A program made the translations under genes and the position numbers. Below, in pieces: positions 23,585 to 32,896 of a DNA stretch of 64,000 nt. The notes under the pieces were generated by a model that searched no databases, had not been told where the DNA came from, and saw nothing but the letters and a program-made list of their open reading frames with translations. The stretch spans positions 1 through 64,000 of the forward strand of contig NZ_JBGSXS010000272.1 in NCBI RefSeq assembly GCF_041751335.1, read 5' to 3'. Origin of the DNA: Aquiflexum sp041751335. Its GTDB lineage: Bacteria > Bacteroidota > Bacteroidia > Cytophagales > Cyclobacteriaceae. Each line of letters opens with the position of its first letter. Position 1 is the stretch's first letter.

Positions 23585-25549
23585 TTACCTTAAAGAATTA
23601 ATATAAGCAGCTATTTTCAAAACTTCCTCACGGGGAACATGGGGCATGGGAGGCATGGGGGTGGGGTAATCAGGCCAGTTTTCCGGCTTGGGGTTATAGA
23701 TCAGTTCGACCATTTGCTCGTTGGTATATTTCCTTTTTGCAATGTCTGCATAAGAAGGACCAACCTGTTTTTTATTGACATGATGACAGGCAGTACAGGT
23801 ATTTTTCGCCAATAGCGTATTGATAACTTCCATTGAAGGCACCTCATCTGCTTTTGGCGCAGCAGGTTTAGCAGCTTCGGTGGTTACGGGCTTTTTGAAG
23901 GTTGCTTCTTTTTTGGTTTCTTCTGCTTTGGCCTTTTCCTGCTCCATAGCCGAATTGAACCTGCTGACATCAGCAAGATCAAGTTTTTCCCCTGTTGGGA
24001 TATTGTTTAAGGTATAGTAGGCAGTTGGATGTACAAGGGAATGGGAATCTTTTCTCTCCCTTATCCCATCTAATGTAATACGGTGAATATAATATCTTCT
24101 CAGTCCATCGACGATGATCCGGACTTTCATGCCATCCTCTGAAACTTTGACACCTGAAACAGCATTGTCCAGGATGTTTACAGGAGGACTACCGTAAACA
24201 GGGTGGTATTTATAAGTAAAACTTTGTACAGCATAAGAGGCCAGGTCAGTGGCTATTTTGAAATCAACAGGCTTTGTAAATTCAATTTCAAATCCATCAG
24301 GCATGGCTTTGACGGTCCTCATTTCAAATGGAATCTCATTATTCCAAACCAATCTTTGCAGCCCTTCATTGGCTTCTCCTGCTGAACCCCAACCTCTGTT
24401 GGTTTCTCCGACAAAAAGGGATTTGTCCGGAGCAAAAGCCATCCTTAAAACCCCGGATTGAAATCCGCTTCTAAAATCTATGGAAGCTCCCTGGTACTCT
24501 CCGTTCACTTTTTCAAGGAAAATCCTCATGATTTTACTTTGACCCTGATCACCGACCAAAATCTGTCCCTCAAAAGGGCCAAGATGTCCTTTGGGAATCT
24601 GTAAAGGTTCTGCATTAGAAATTCCATGGATGCCATGTGGAAGCCAAACTGCGGGTAATTTCAGGTCGGACAATTTCTCCTTTGCCTGATACATGGTCAC
24701 AAATTCTTCATCAATTACATTTTCAGGTTTGATGTATCGGCCATTCTGGTCTTTCACTTTTCTGGGATCCACCACAGCGTCAAATTGGGCAGCGGTAAGC
24801 TTCAAAGGAGAATTTTCCATTCCTGTCCATGCCAATCCCGCCGGATGTCCGGTGAAATCGCCTTTCTCCAAATGCCATAATCCGCCGGAACCCATATAAT
24901 CTCCTTGATTTTCGGTATAAAACAATTCACCGTCTATGATTCCCAATCCAGCGGGTGAGCGCATACCGGTAGCAAATGGTTCAATGGCACCATATGGAGT
25001 GATTTTTATAACCCAACCTCTGTAGGGTACGCGGCTTTCCCCTCTCCACCATTCCTGATTGCCAAAAGCTACATTTCCCGAGACATAAAAACTACCATCC
25101 TTACCAATCACAGGACCAAAACTATATTCATGGTAATGTCCCGATATTGGCCAAGAGGCAAATGTTTCATAAAGGTCAGCCTTACCGTCCTGATTGGTGT
25201 CAGTCAGTTTGGTCAATTCCCCTCTTTGGGCACAATAGAATGAACCATCTTTATATTCCAGCCCAAGTATTTCGTGCAAGCCTGATGCAAATTTTCTGAA
25301 ATAAGGTCTTGGGCTTGTAGGGTTTTCGACAATGAAAACATCCCCTCTTCGGGTTGCCACGCCAAGGTGTCCGTTGGGCAGCATGGTCAGCCCACCCACT
25401 TCCAATAGCGTACCTTCAGGTGAACTTACTTTCATGATCTTGTAGTAATCCTCCTCCATGGGTGATTCTTGGGCGAATGCCTGATTTAATAAAATTCCTG
25501 ACAGGCAAAGCAAAAATGAAAGCGTATATGTTAAATTAAATTTTTTCAT
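23585..25549 (-). CDS. Periplasmic beta-propeller dehydrogenase-like protein with C-terminal cytochrome c
   Basis: 654 residues with a signal peptide (FLLCLSGILLNQAFAQ). The main part resembles PQQ-dependent sugar/sorbosone dehydrogenase-type beta-propellers: GLTMLPNGHLGVATRRGD, SPAGLGIIDGELFYTENQGD, LVGDQGQSKIMRI. A proline/alanine/lysine-rich linker (about 540-580) joins a class I cytochrome c domain with CTACH and a Met in MPPMPHVP. Oxidation of a sugar or related substrate with electrons passed to the heme is likely. The gene lies 18 bases after a DUF1080 protein gene, and the pair probably acts on the same compound. Confidence 0.8.
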   Translation of the reverse strand: MKKFNLTYTLSFLLCLSGILLNQAFAQESPMEEDYYKIMKVSSPEGTLLEVGGLTMLPNGHLGVATRRGDVFIVENPTSPRPYFRKFASGLHEILGLEYKDGSFYCAQRGELTKLTDTNQDGKADLYETFASWPISGHYHEYSFGPVIGKDGSFYVSGNVAFGNQEWWRGESRVPYRGWVIKITPYGAIEPFATGMRSPAGLGIIDGELFYTENQGDYMGSGGLWHLEKGDFTGHPAGLAWTGMENSPLKLTAAQFDAVVDPRKVKDQNGRYIKPENVIDEEFVTMYQAKEKLSDLKLPAVWLPHGIHGISNAEPLQIPKGHLGPFEGQILVGDQGQSKIMRIFLEKVNGEYQGASIDFRSGFQSGVLRMAFAPDKSLFVGETNRGWGSAGEANEGLQRLVWNNEIPFEMRTVKAMPDGFEIEFTKPVDFKIATDLASYAVQSFTYKYHPVYGSPPVNILDNAVSGVKVSEDGMKVRIIVDGLRRYYIHRITLDGIRERKDSHSLVHPTAYYTLNNIPTGEKLDLADVSRFNSAMEQEKAKAEETKKEATFKKPVTTEAAKPAAPKADEVPSMEVINTLLAKNTCTACHHVNKKQVGPSYADIAKRKYTNEQMVELIYNPKPENWPDYPTPMPPMPHVPREEVLKIAAYINSLR

Positions 25550-25567
25550 CAGTTTTTGGCAATAGGG

Positions 25568-27379
25568 TTAAAACAAAAGGGAATACTGTAATGGCAGGCT
25601 GATCGAAACCATCAGGTTTTTTCCTTCGGCACCGCTTTCAATGGTTGGTTTGGAAAGTGATTTCGGATCCATTTGGATGTAGTAACCTTTGTCCACTACC
25701 CAATACAGCCCGTCTTGGATCATTTTGATATCTCCACCTGAAGCGATACTGTAACGCTTATTGGCGGTGATTCCTTCGGTGGTTAAGGTCCGGTCTAATC
25801 CTTTTCCGTCTGCTCTTCCAATGATAAAATCCTTGAATTTTACCCCAATATTTTGGTACTGATATTCTACGCCTCCGTTTTTGACCTGATACCCATTTGC
25901 CTTGAACTTTTCACTCATGGCAGTGAATTCGGTATCATGAAGGTTTTTTTCCGGATTCCCCAGAAAGACCACAGCACCCAATGGTCTGGAAACACCATTT
26001 CCCCGATTGTGCCACATGGGAGTTGCATCCAAAAATCCGCCCCGCCATACTTGTACAAGATTACCTTTACTCAGGTCAAAGGAGTAATGCACTTTTTGTG
26101 CACCGGCAACAGAAACAGCATGGGTCAATCTTTTTCCATCAGGTAAATCAATAAAACTCCGGAGAATTGGAACTTCATTTTGGTTTACCAAAATCGGATC
26201 AACCACATTACCGGTTGATACTTGGCTTTTGGATAAGGGAAACAGACGGAGACCAGGTCCTGCAATACTTAGGTCCAGGCCCGTGTCAGACCAATCGTTG
26301 GTTTTTGAGACCAGAATCTCTACGGGGACAATCCCTTTTTCAAGCTTGATTTCTTTGGATTGATAACCTTCCTGTATCGGAAGTAGATTATTACCATTGA
26401 TATAAAGTGCGCCCATTCCTGAAGGAACCCCCATCAAAAAGGTGAAATTTCCCGATGCAGGAATTTCCAGTTTTCCTTCGTACCTGACGAGGTTTTGTTT
26501 GGTAGGAGTATCTATTTGATCATTGATATTTTTTATTATTCCTACCCCGGATACATTCAAATTGTCAAATTCCGGAACTTGGTTAAAAAAACCTTCATAT
26601 ACCTCATATCGCAAATCTGACAATACCGGTACTTCCGAATCAAATTTGGTGACTTTGATATTTCTAAAAGCAACTGCACCATGGTCACCTTGGATGCGGA
26701 TAGGACCTTTTGGTATGTCATTTGGTTTCAAAGAACCCCTAGTTGGCCCAAATACTTCCAGATTTTCATGGATCAATACGCCGTTGAGGTGGACAGATAG
26801 GAATTTTGCATTTTCTTTTTTCTCACCCTTTTCATTGAATTTAGGAGCTTGGAAAGAGACTTTGAGATTTTGCCAGACCCCGGGGGCACGGCTTACATTT
26901 TGGCGTGGGGCGTAACCCTGATATCCTTTTTGTCCATCGGGCTTGCTTTCATCCCATCTTTCATAGATACCCCCCATATCACCTGCACGTGCTGTGGTTT
27001 TGCCCCAACTGTCCAGAATCTGAATCTCATACTGTCCCATCAGGTAAACACCTGAATTGGACTGGGGGGCAACCAACACCTCAAGTTCCAGGTCAATATC
27101 ACCGAATTCTTCCAGAGAAATCAGGTCCTGACCTTTGTTTTTCTTGGTAGGTTGATTGACAAGCACCCCTTCACCTTTGGTAAAATTCAGGAGATTTGGC
27201 TTGTCCAAATTGCCTGATACTTCGGAGGCATTGTGCCAAGTACCGGTATTGGGTTTAAAGTCTGAAAGGGAACTGATTTGTACTGTCTGTTGGGCAACTA
27301 GTCCTGCGGTGGGAAAAAATACAGTCAGTAACAGACAACTAAGACTGCTTGCCCAAGTTTTTAAATTGGTTATGGTCAT
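25568..27379 (-). CDS. DUF1080 (3-keto-disaccharide hydrolase-like) secreted protein
   Basis: 603 residues with a signal peptide ending near GLVAQQ. Residues 30-245 fit the DUF1080 lectin-like beta-sandwich: FGDIDLELEVLVAPQSNSGVYLMGQYEIQILDS and IYERWDE. Residues 260-380 look like a PA14-type carbohydrate-binding domain (YEGFFNQVPEFDNL). The C-terminal third is beta-rich with no named family. DUF1080 members cleave 3-keto-glycosides or bind glycans. It is the first gene of a minus-strand pair with the propeller-cytochrome gene. Confidence 0.8.
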   Translation of the reverse strand: MTITNLKTWASSLSCLLLTVFFPTAGLVAQQTVQISSLSDFKPNTGTWHNASEVSGNLDKPNLLNFTKGEGVLVNQPTKKNKGQDLISLEEFGDIDLELEVLVAPQSNSGVYLMGQYEIQILDSWGKTTARAGDMGGIYERWDESKPDGQKGYQGYAPRQNVSRAPGVWQNLKVSFQAPKFNEKGEKKENAKFLSVHLNGVLIHENLEVFGPTRGSLKPNDIPKGPIRIQGDHGAVAFRNIKVTKFDSEVPVLSDLRYEVYEGFFNQVPEFDNLNVSGVGIIKNINDQIDTPTKQNLVRYEGKLEIPASGNFTFLMGVPSGMGALYINGNNLLPIQEGYQSKEIKLEKGIVPVEILVSKTNDWSDTGLDLSIAGPGLRLFPLSKSQVSTGNVVDPILVNQNEVPILRSFIDLPDGKRLTHAVSVAGAQKVHYSFDLSKGNLVQVWRGGFLDATPMWHNRGNGVSRPLGAVVFLGNPEKNLHDTEFTAMSEKFKANGYQVKNGGVEYQYQNIGVKFKDFIIGRADGKGLDRTLTTEGITANKRYSIASGGDIKMIQDGLYWVVDKGYYIQMDPKSLSKPTIESGAEGKNLMVSISLPLQYSLLF

Positions 27380-27520
27380 TTTTGCAATAAATGTGGTATG
27401 AAATTAAGAAAATTTAAAGACCATAAAGATGCTTTAAATGGGAGGTTTTTCCAAATGATTTGATTTGGTTAAAGCCATGGGAGGTTATTTCAATAAATGA
27501 GATGCTGACATTAAAATAAT

Positions 27521-27553
27521 TTTGTCGCAAAAATCTACTAAATTTGCGACAAA
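27521..27553. promoter_or_regulatory. 11-bp inverted repeat overlapping a -7-like box
   Basis: TTTGTCGCAAA (27521-27531) and TTTGCGACAAA (27543-27553) are exact reverse complements. TAAATTTG at 27539-27546 fits the Bacteroidota -7 consensus TAnnTTTG and overlaps the right arm, as in an operator. It precedes the AbiEii tail fragment; a repressor of the lost gene (AbiEi autoregulates its operon through inverted repeats) is a possible former ligand. Confidence 0.55.
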
Positions 27554-27570
27554 TAAATATTTTAAAATAA

Positions 27571-27804
27571 GTGATAGTAGGTCATAGGGAAAGGTACTCC
27601 AAGGTGAAAGGGGTAGATTATGGGCTGCACAAACCTGAAAGTACTCGGTTTTTACCACCTGATCTTGTGTTGTCAGCTTGGGAAAAAGATTATGGGCAGA
27701 TGCAGGAGAGTATGATTTACGGGGAAAAGCCTACTTTCCACGAATTGCTAGAGGCATTGGCGGCACTGCAACAACAAATCAACCAATTAGCATGGAAAAA
27801 ATAA
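27571..27804 (+). pseudogene. C-terminal fragment of an AbiEii-type nucleotidyltransferase toxin
   Basis: The frame encodes LPPDLVLSAWEKDYGQMQ then ESMIYGEKPTFHELLEAL, the typical end of AbiEii/AbiGii-family nucleotidyltransferases (D-Y-x-x-M-x-x-x-M-I-Y-G-x-x-P-x-F). Only about 75 codons remain, with no nucleotidyltransferase G-S and D-x-D motifs and no adjacent antitoxin gene. It is the remnant of a phage-defence TA locus. Confidence 0.65.
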
Positions 27805-28387
27805 ATTATCCAGAAATAGATGTTGGGATATATTATCAACTGTGGTGGGTCGGATGCTGGACCGGTATAAAAATAGAAAGACAGGTAAAAAAACCTGCCA
27901 TTCTTTCTATAAATAAGCCCTAATGATTATCTTTTGATTTATTGGATTCTTTTCATAATTCGAATCTTTCTTTTCAATAAATCTGTTTCTTTATTGTATT
28001 TCGTGTCTTTAAATATTTTTTTAGGCATTTTTAAAAAAAAATTATCCATTTTCAGCAAGTGTCGGTATAATTAATTCACCCAAACAATTATTACCAAATT
28101 AAAAGTGTCATTTGCAAAGTGATTTCTCCTCTAAATAAAATCACTTAATAAACTGTTCACCCGCCTACTCATGGATAATCAAAAAAATGCTCTCTATAAT
28201 TCTAAGGGTTAATAAATTTATGTAATCTCTTTTGATCACTGTTATTTCTCCCTAATATTTAAATCTATTTATACAAAGTTTCCAAATTAAATTTGCCTAT
28301 TGGTTATAATATTCATTTTAATTGTTATAAAAATCCCACATTTCCACTCTTAGAAAATCAGGATTATAGCGACCAATCAATCTCAGA
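27805..28387. other. AT-rich gene-free region
   Basis: Apart from the hairpin at 27873-27910, I see no gene, RNA gene or repeat in these 583 bases. The sequence is unusually AT-rich with many T and A runs. Confidence 0.5.
27873..27910. terminator. Hairpin after the AbiEii remnant
   Basis: ATAGAAAG and CTTTCTAT arms with an inner CAGGT/ACCTG pair form a stem interrupted by mismatches, with an A-rich loop. A T-run is only weakly present. It is a possible transcription end for the lost operon. Confidence 0.4.
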
Positions 28388-28543
28388 TCAAATTGCTTTT
28401 CTGCCGCTGATGACCCGTAGTATTACTGCAATTACAGCAATGACCAAGAGAATATGAATAATGCCCCCACTGTTGTAGCCGAGGAATCCTACAGCCCAGA
28501 TGATTATTAATATAACAGCGATAATGTATAGTAAATTTCCCAT
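28388..28543 (-). CDS. lmo0937-type mini membrane protein
   Basis: A 51-residue protein: MGNLLYIIAVILIIIWAVGF then LGYNSGGIIHILLVIAVIA and a basic RVISGRKAI tail. Two membrane helices joined by a G-Y-N-S-G-G turn match the lmo0937 family of stress-associated mini membrane proteins, which are very common in Bacteroidota. Its function is unknown. The next minus-strand gene upstream encodes another small membrane protein, so they may respond together to envelope stress. Confidence 0.8.
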   Translation of the reverse strand: MGNLLYIIAVILIIIWAVGFLGYNSGGIIHILLVIAVIAVILRVISGRKAI

Positions 28544-28649
28544 GATTCTGTTTGTTTATATGTATGTGTATAATTTAAATACTGATTCTATGCAGATTAT
28601 TTCCCATCACCAATTCAGGGATTGAATGTTCAAGTTTTTGTATTTGAAA

Positions 28650-28961
28650 TCAAAGCAATAGAATCAATAATAAGATAACCAAAATAATAGCTCCTATGGA
28701 TAAATAAACGCCGCCACTGTTTCTGGTGATTTCTTTTTTAGTTTCTTTCAACTCGTTACGTAAATCTTTCCTTTCGGCTTTTGTCAGGGTAGATTTGTCA
28801 ATTTTTTTGATTTCTTCCAATCTGTCAATCAATACCTGCATTTCAGCAGGTGTCATGGTTGATTCAACCGGAATATTCTTAGTGTCGTTAGCTGAAACCG
28901 GGCTCAGTCCTAAGAAGAATAAGACGATTACTGTGACCCATGCAATTCTTAAATTTTTCAT
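28650..28961 (-). CDS. Small secreted/membrane protein with C-terminal helix
   Basis: 103 residues: a signal peptide (VIVLFFLGLSPVSA), a charged helical domain of about 55 residues rich in K, E and R (likely coiled coil, EMQVLIDRLEEIKKID), and a C-terminal hydrophobic helix (LSIGAIILVILLLILLL). It would sit in the inner membrane with the charged domain outside. It lies upstream of the lmo0937-type gene on the same strand. No function is known. Confidence 0.65.
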   Translation of the reverse strand: MKNLRIAWVTVIVLFFLGLSPVSANDTKNIPVESTMTPAEMQVLIDRLEEIKKIDKSTLTKAERKDLRNELKETKKEITRNSGGVYLSIGAIILVILLLILLL

Positions 28962-29249
28962 GTGAGTTTAAGTTGTTTAGTGCTGGAGGTAAATTTTTAC
29001 AGCGGTTATTTTTTATTTCCTAATGATTTGTGATCATCATCACTTTACAAATGTAAGGGAATACCTTTTCAATTTTTTTATACAATTTTATGTGCTTATT
29101 GTAAATATTACATAAAAAAAGCAGGTTAGGATGGTGTAATTAACGATTTCAACAGTCACCTTTTTTCTATTCTATTTGGAAAGCTTGTGCTTTTGGAACA
29201 TCTTTATCCGTGATTTTATGAACAATTCTATATATTTCATTCCAATACC

Positions 29250-29711
29250 ATGACCAACAATGACATCTTGCGCATCTTACGATATACCTTCGATTTCGGT
29301 GATGATCGGATGATCAGGGTTTTTGAACTAGGAGGGAAGGTTGTTATCAGGGCAGAGGTAAGCGATTGGCTGAAAAGGGATGAAGATCCTGATTTTAAAG
29401 GTATTTACGACAAGGATCTAGCTTACTTTTTGAATGGCCTGATCATCGACAAAAGAGGTAAAAAAGATGATACTCTCCCGGTAGCAGAAAAAACGCTGAC
29501 CAATAATATGATTCTCCGGAAACTGAAAATTGCTTTGGAGTTGAAGGATGAGGATATTTTGGATATGTTGGAACAAATGGATATTAAAATCAGCAAGCAT
29601 GAACTCAGTGCATTTTTCAGAAAGCCCACCCAAAGCCAATATCGCCTTTGTAAAGATCAGGTCTTAAGGAATTTTCTGAGGGGTCTTCAAATGAAGTATA
29701 GGGCAGGTTAA
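29250..29711 (+). CDS. YehS-like DUF1456 protein
   Basis: A 153-residue protein with two tandem DUF1456 repeats: NNDILRILRYTF...LLF and NNMILRKLKIALELKD...ISKHELSAFFRKP. The second ends with the family motif FRK-x-x-x-x-x-Y-R-x-C-x-D-Q-x-L-R-N-F-L-x-G-L. The function of this conserved family is unknown. It stands alone between AT-rich regions, with a 7-base-period tract shortly downstream. Confidence 0.85.
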   Translation: MTNNDILRILRYTFDFGDDRMIRVFELGGKVVIRAEVSDWLKRDEDPDFKGIYDKDLAYFLNGLIIDKRGKKDDTLPVAEKTLTNNMILRKLKIALELKDEDILDMLEQMDIKISKHELSAFFRKPTQSQYRLCKDQVLRNFLRGLQMKYRAG

Positions 29712-29772
29712 GTTTTTAGGAGTTTTCACTCTGTATGTTAACTTCTAAATTTAATCCCGATAGCTATCTGGA

Positions 29773-29799
29773 TCGGTCTTCCGCCTTCTGTCTTCCAGC
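29773..29799. repeat. Heptanucleotide-phased tract 3
   Basis: GGTCTTC, CGCCTTC and TGTCTTC follow each other at 7-base steps. It lies between the YehS-like gene and the pcm gene, which point toward each other. Confidence 0.45.
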
Positions 29800-29842
29800 C
29801 AATTTATAACAAAACTCTCACATCTTGCAGGCAGGCGGATAA

Positions 29843-30535
29843 TCACCATTTATTTTTTTCATCTCTTGTAAAAGGAACAAACCGTACCGCCCCGAGGCTT
29901 GTGATCTTTACTTTTCCTCTAATCCTTTCTACCAACTGTAGTTCCTGAACGGCCCCCTGTTTGCCAACAGGAATAACCATCCTGCCGCCTTCTTTGAGTT
30001 GGTCAATAAGTGGTTGGGGAATCTGTTCTGCAGCCGCAGTAACCAAAATCGCATCAAATGGAGCCTCAGTAGGCCAACCCTGATACCCATCGCCTATTTT
30101 TACAGACACATTTTTGTAGCCCAATTTTGCAAGGTCTGCTTTTGCTCTATTTCCCAAATTCTCCACGATTTCTATTGTAAATACCTGGTCTACGATTTCC
30201 GCCAGTACTGCTGCCTGATATCCCGAGCCTGATCCTATCTCCAATACTTTCATTCCTTTTTTGGGCTGGATGAGATCGGTCATGTGTGCCACTATATACG
30301 GTTGTGAAATTGTCTGCCCATCACCAATGGACAAAGGCCTATCTTTATACGCATTGGCTTTTTGGTTTTCAGGAACCAACAAATGCCGGGGAACTTTGCG
30401 CATGGCTTCAAGAATCAATGTATTTGTTATCCCCCTGTTTTCAATTTGTGATTTGACCATATTCAACCGTTCGGTTTTGTATGTATCAGTTTGAAAATAC
30501 GCGAAGAAAATCATAATCAACCAGAAATGCTTCAT
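29843..30535 (-). CDS. pcm: Protein-L-isoaspartate O-methyltransferase
   Basis: 230 residues with a short hydrophobic, signal-like N-terminus (FWLIMIFFAYFQTD), which suggests export, unlike the cytoplasmic enzyme of E. coli. The SAM-binding motif VLEIGSGSGYQAAVLAEI and the PCMT motifs RHLLVPENQ, GDGQTISQPYIVA and ILVTAAAEQIP are all present. The enzyme methylates isoaspartyl residues in damaged proteins as the first step of repair. An exported form would repair periplasmic proteins; the location is inference. Confidence 0.9.
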   Translation of the reverse strand: MKHFWLIMIFFAYFQTDTYKTERLNMVKSQIENRGITNTLILEAMRKVPRHLLVPENQKANAYKDRPLSIGDGQTISQPYIVAHMTDLIQPKKGMKVLEIGSGSGYQAAVLAEIVDQVFTIEIVENLGNRAKADLAKLGYKNVSVKIGDGYQGWPTEAPFDAILVTAAAEQIPQPLIDQLKEGGRMVIPVGKQGAVQELQLVERIRGKVKITSLGAVRFVPFTRDEKNKW

Positions 30536-30922
30536 TTTTAAACTGGGTATATTCTAATTCAGATCAATTTAAGGCTTTATTGAAGGGATCACAAATGGAT
30601 AGGTAAAACACATGATAAACTATTTTCATAATTCCCGACTCCCTGACTTTCACATCTTCCCACTTCCAATTTCCATACCTCCTTACTTCCATACTTCCCC
30701 ACTTCCCTAAACTCAAACTTCCCTACTTCCTTTCCTCTGCAAACTGCCCACTGCGACTGCCTACTGCCAACTGAGACTGCCAACTGAATTCTCCCCACTT
30801 CCTGACAAAAGTCATATCCCTCAATGAGGATTGCTTTCTTTTTGCAGTCAATTAGAGGATAGCTTTGTTAGCTTATATGAATTCAAGTATCAGGAATCCA
30901 AAACCTCTAATGCCTTTAAATA
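30536..30922. other. Intergenic region with heptad low-complexity tract
   Basis: 387 bases without a gene. The middle holds the CTTCC/CTGCC 7-base-period tract (30639-30790). The rest should carry the promoters of the divergent neighbours pcm and the TIM-barrel-like gene. Confidence 0.5.
30639..30790. repeat. Heptanucleotide-phased tract 4
   Basis: Two sub-tracts: blocks like ACTTCCC, ACTTCCA, ATTTCCA and ACTTCCC, then blocks like ACTGCCC, ACTGCGA, CTGCCTA, CTGCCAA and CTGAGAC. Spacing is mostly 7 bases. The sequence differs completely from tract 9, but the period is the same. Confidence 0.65.
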
Positions 30923-32716
30923 ATGATTGCGACTCAAAACACAATGCATAAATTCCATATTCCTGTTATGGGACTGGGTTTTACTGTTGACTCACCGATT
31001 AAAATTGCCAAATATGGCATTTCATCCGTGGTATCGATAATGGATGACCATTTGTTGGAAGATATGAGACGGATTTATAGCAGGAAATTGAAAATTCCAT
31101 ATTTGTATATTGATGAAAAGGAGGAAGATTACAGAGCAAAAAGAATCAAAGCTTATATGAACCTACTTCATCAGGCTGTTGAAAATCAGATTCAGGAACT
31201 CAAGCTAAAAGATTTTGAAAGGGATGAAGACATTAACCAATATTTTGAATTATTACCAGAGGAGTATCATTTATATCAATTGTACAAAAAGATGCCTCAC
31301 GTCACTGATGTGGAAAGGAGAAAAATTGGGAAGATACTGAAGGATGCGATCATTCCCGGTAGTATTGATGTCAATATAATGACCAAGGTAGATAAATTAA
31401 ATTATGATGGGAATGGGAATGAATTGCCACGAGAATACTCAGATGCACTTTCTGCATTGAGAGGCTATGCAGAAAGTGATCTGAACAGTTCTGTGGTTTA
31501 TTCAGCCGGATTGAATCCTGCATTGTATAGTTACATAGCCCAGTTTCCTGACTTTTTTCCTGATGAAACCGGGGAAATCAAAAAAAGAATTATCCTAAAG
31601 GTTTCAGATTATAGGTCTGCTTTGATTCAAGGTAGATTTTTGGCCAAGAAAGGAATATGGATATCAGAATTCAGGATTGAATCAGGATTGAACTGCGGAG
31701 GTCATGCATTTGCGACTGAAGGCTTTTTGGCAGGACCTATTTTGGAGGAATTCAAAACCAATAGAGTGAGTTTGAGAGAAACTTTATTGACTGCATGTCA
31801 AGAGGCACTGAAGGAAAAAGGACTGCCCCTGCTTCCTGAAAACATCAAACCTAAGATTACTTATCAAGGTGGAATTGGCAATTCAGAAGAAAACAGTTTT
31901 TTGTTGGAATACTACCAATTGGACGGGACAGGTTGGGGAAGTCCCTTTTTGTTGGTGCCCGAAGCCACCAGTGTAGATAAAGATACCTTGAACAGATTGA
32001 TCAGATCCAAAAAGTCTGATTATTATCTGAGTCATGCTTCTCCATTGGGAATACCTTTCAATAATCTAAGAATAAGTAGCGGCGAAGAACAGCGGATTGC
32101 CAGAATTGACAAAAACAGACCGGGAAGTCCCTGCTACAAAAAATTCCTGACATTCAGCAAAGAGTTCTCTGATAAAGCCATTTGCACCGCATCTAGGGAA
32201 TATCAAAATCTTAAATTCAAGCAATACAAAGCAGGTGAAGTCACAGAACTGGAGTTGAACGAAGTTTTGCAAAAGGACTGCCTCTGTGAAGGGCTGAGTG
32301 CACCGGCGATTTTGAATGCAGGAGAAACTCCCCGTCGAAATTTGTCCGCGGTGACGATTTGTCCAGGCCCTAATCTGGCTTATTTCAAAGGTGTCTTCAG
32401 TCTCAAGGAAATGGTGGGGCATATCTATGGGAAATTTAACCTCAACCTTGACGCTGAAAGGCCTCATGTATTTATCAAGGAATTGCAATTGTACATGCAA
32501 TACCTGAAATCCGAAATGGAAAAAGCACTTCCGGAAAACAATCAGAAATTCGAAACTTATATTGGAAAATTCCAAAAGAACCTGGAATCTGGAATTCAAT
32601 ATTACAATGACCTGATAGAAGGTGTCTCAGTGGGGAAAGATGAGGTTACCAAAAAGATGAAAGAGCAATTGGATTCGATTCTTTTGGAGATTCAAGGAAC
32701 AGCTTCTATAGTCTGA
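30923..32716 (+). CDS. Unnamed protein: nitronate-monooxygenase-like TIM barrel with Cys-rich C-terminus
   Basis: 597 residues of no family I can name. The N-terminus (IPVMGLGFTVDSPIKIAKYG) looks like the first strand of an FMN-dependent TIM barrel. Later ESGLNCGGHAFATEG (Cys258), YQGGIGNSEEN and GWGSPFLLVPEAT then SPLGIPFNNLR follow the order seen in nitronate monooxygenase/PfaD-type barrels (GGH, GGI, phosphate-site G-x-F-L-x-x-x-E-A). The C-terminal part has Cys404, 421, 453, 455 and 480, enough for an Fe-S cluster. A DUF542-like gene and an Rrf2 gene follow. A redox role in nitrosative or iron-sulfur stress is inference. ATG 30944 is an alternative start. Confidence 0.6.
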   Translation: MIATQNTMHKFHIPVMGLGFTVDSPIKIAKYGISSVVSIMDDHLLEDMRRIYSRKLKIPYLYIDEKEEDYRAKRIKAYMNLLHQAVENQIQELKLKDFERDEDINQYFELLPEEYHLYQLYKKMPHVTDVERRKIGKILKDAIIPGSIDVNIMTKVDKLNYDGNGNELPREYSDALSALRGYAESDLNSSVVYSAGLNPALYSYIAQFPDFFPDETGEIKKRIILKVSDYRSALIQGRFLAKKGIWISEFRIESGLNCGGHAFATEGFLAGPILEEFKTNRVSLRETLLTACQEALKEKGLPLLPENIKPKITYQGGIGNSEENSFLLEYYQLDGTGWGSPFLLVPEATSVDKDTLNRLIRSKKSDYYLSHASPLGIPFNNLRISSGEEQRIARIDKNRPGSPCYKKFLTFSKEFSDKAICTASREYQNLKFKQYKAGEVTELELNEVLQKDCLCEGLSAPAILNAGETPRRNLSAVTICPGPNLAYFKGVFSLKEMVGHIYGKFNLNLDAERPHVFIKELQLYMQYLKSEMEKALPENNQKFETYIGKFQKNLESGIQYYNDLIEGVSVGKDEVTKKMKEQLDSILLEIQGTASIV

Positions 32717-32896
32717 TATTGAGTCACTTTCATGATTACTCGAAAATCATTTAATAGGTATAAACATCAAACTAAGTGGATAACAAGACAATCTCTGGAT
32801 GTTTTATTCATAAAACAATAAATCCAAAAGCATAAAATGTCCCGTTTCTACGCATTCATGAGTTGAATAGAAAATCTAACTCCAAACCATACGAAA

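Noticed and set aside
32066..32599. 177-codon minus-strand frame inside the TIM-barrel-like gene
   Set aside because: Antisense shadow frame; the plus-strand gene has consistent codon use and motifs.
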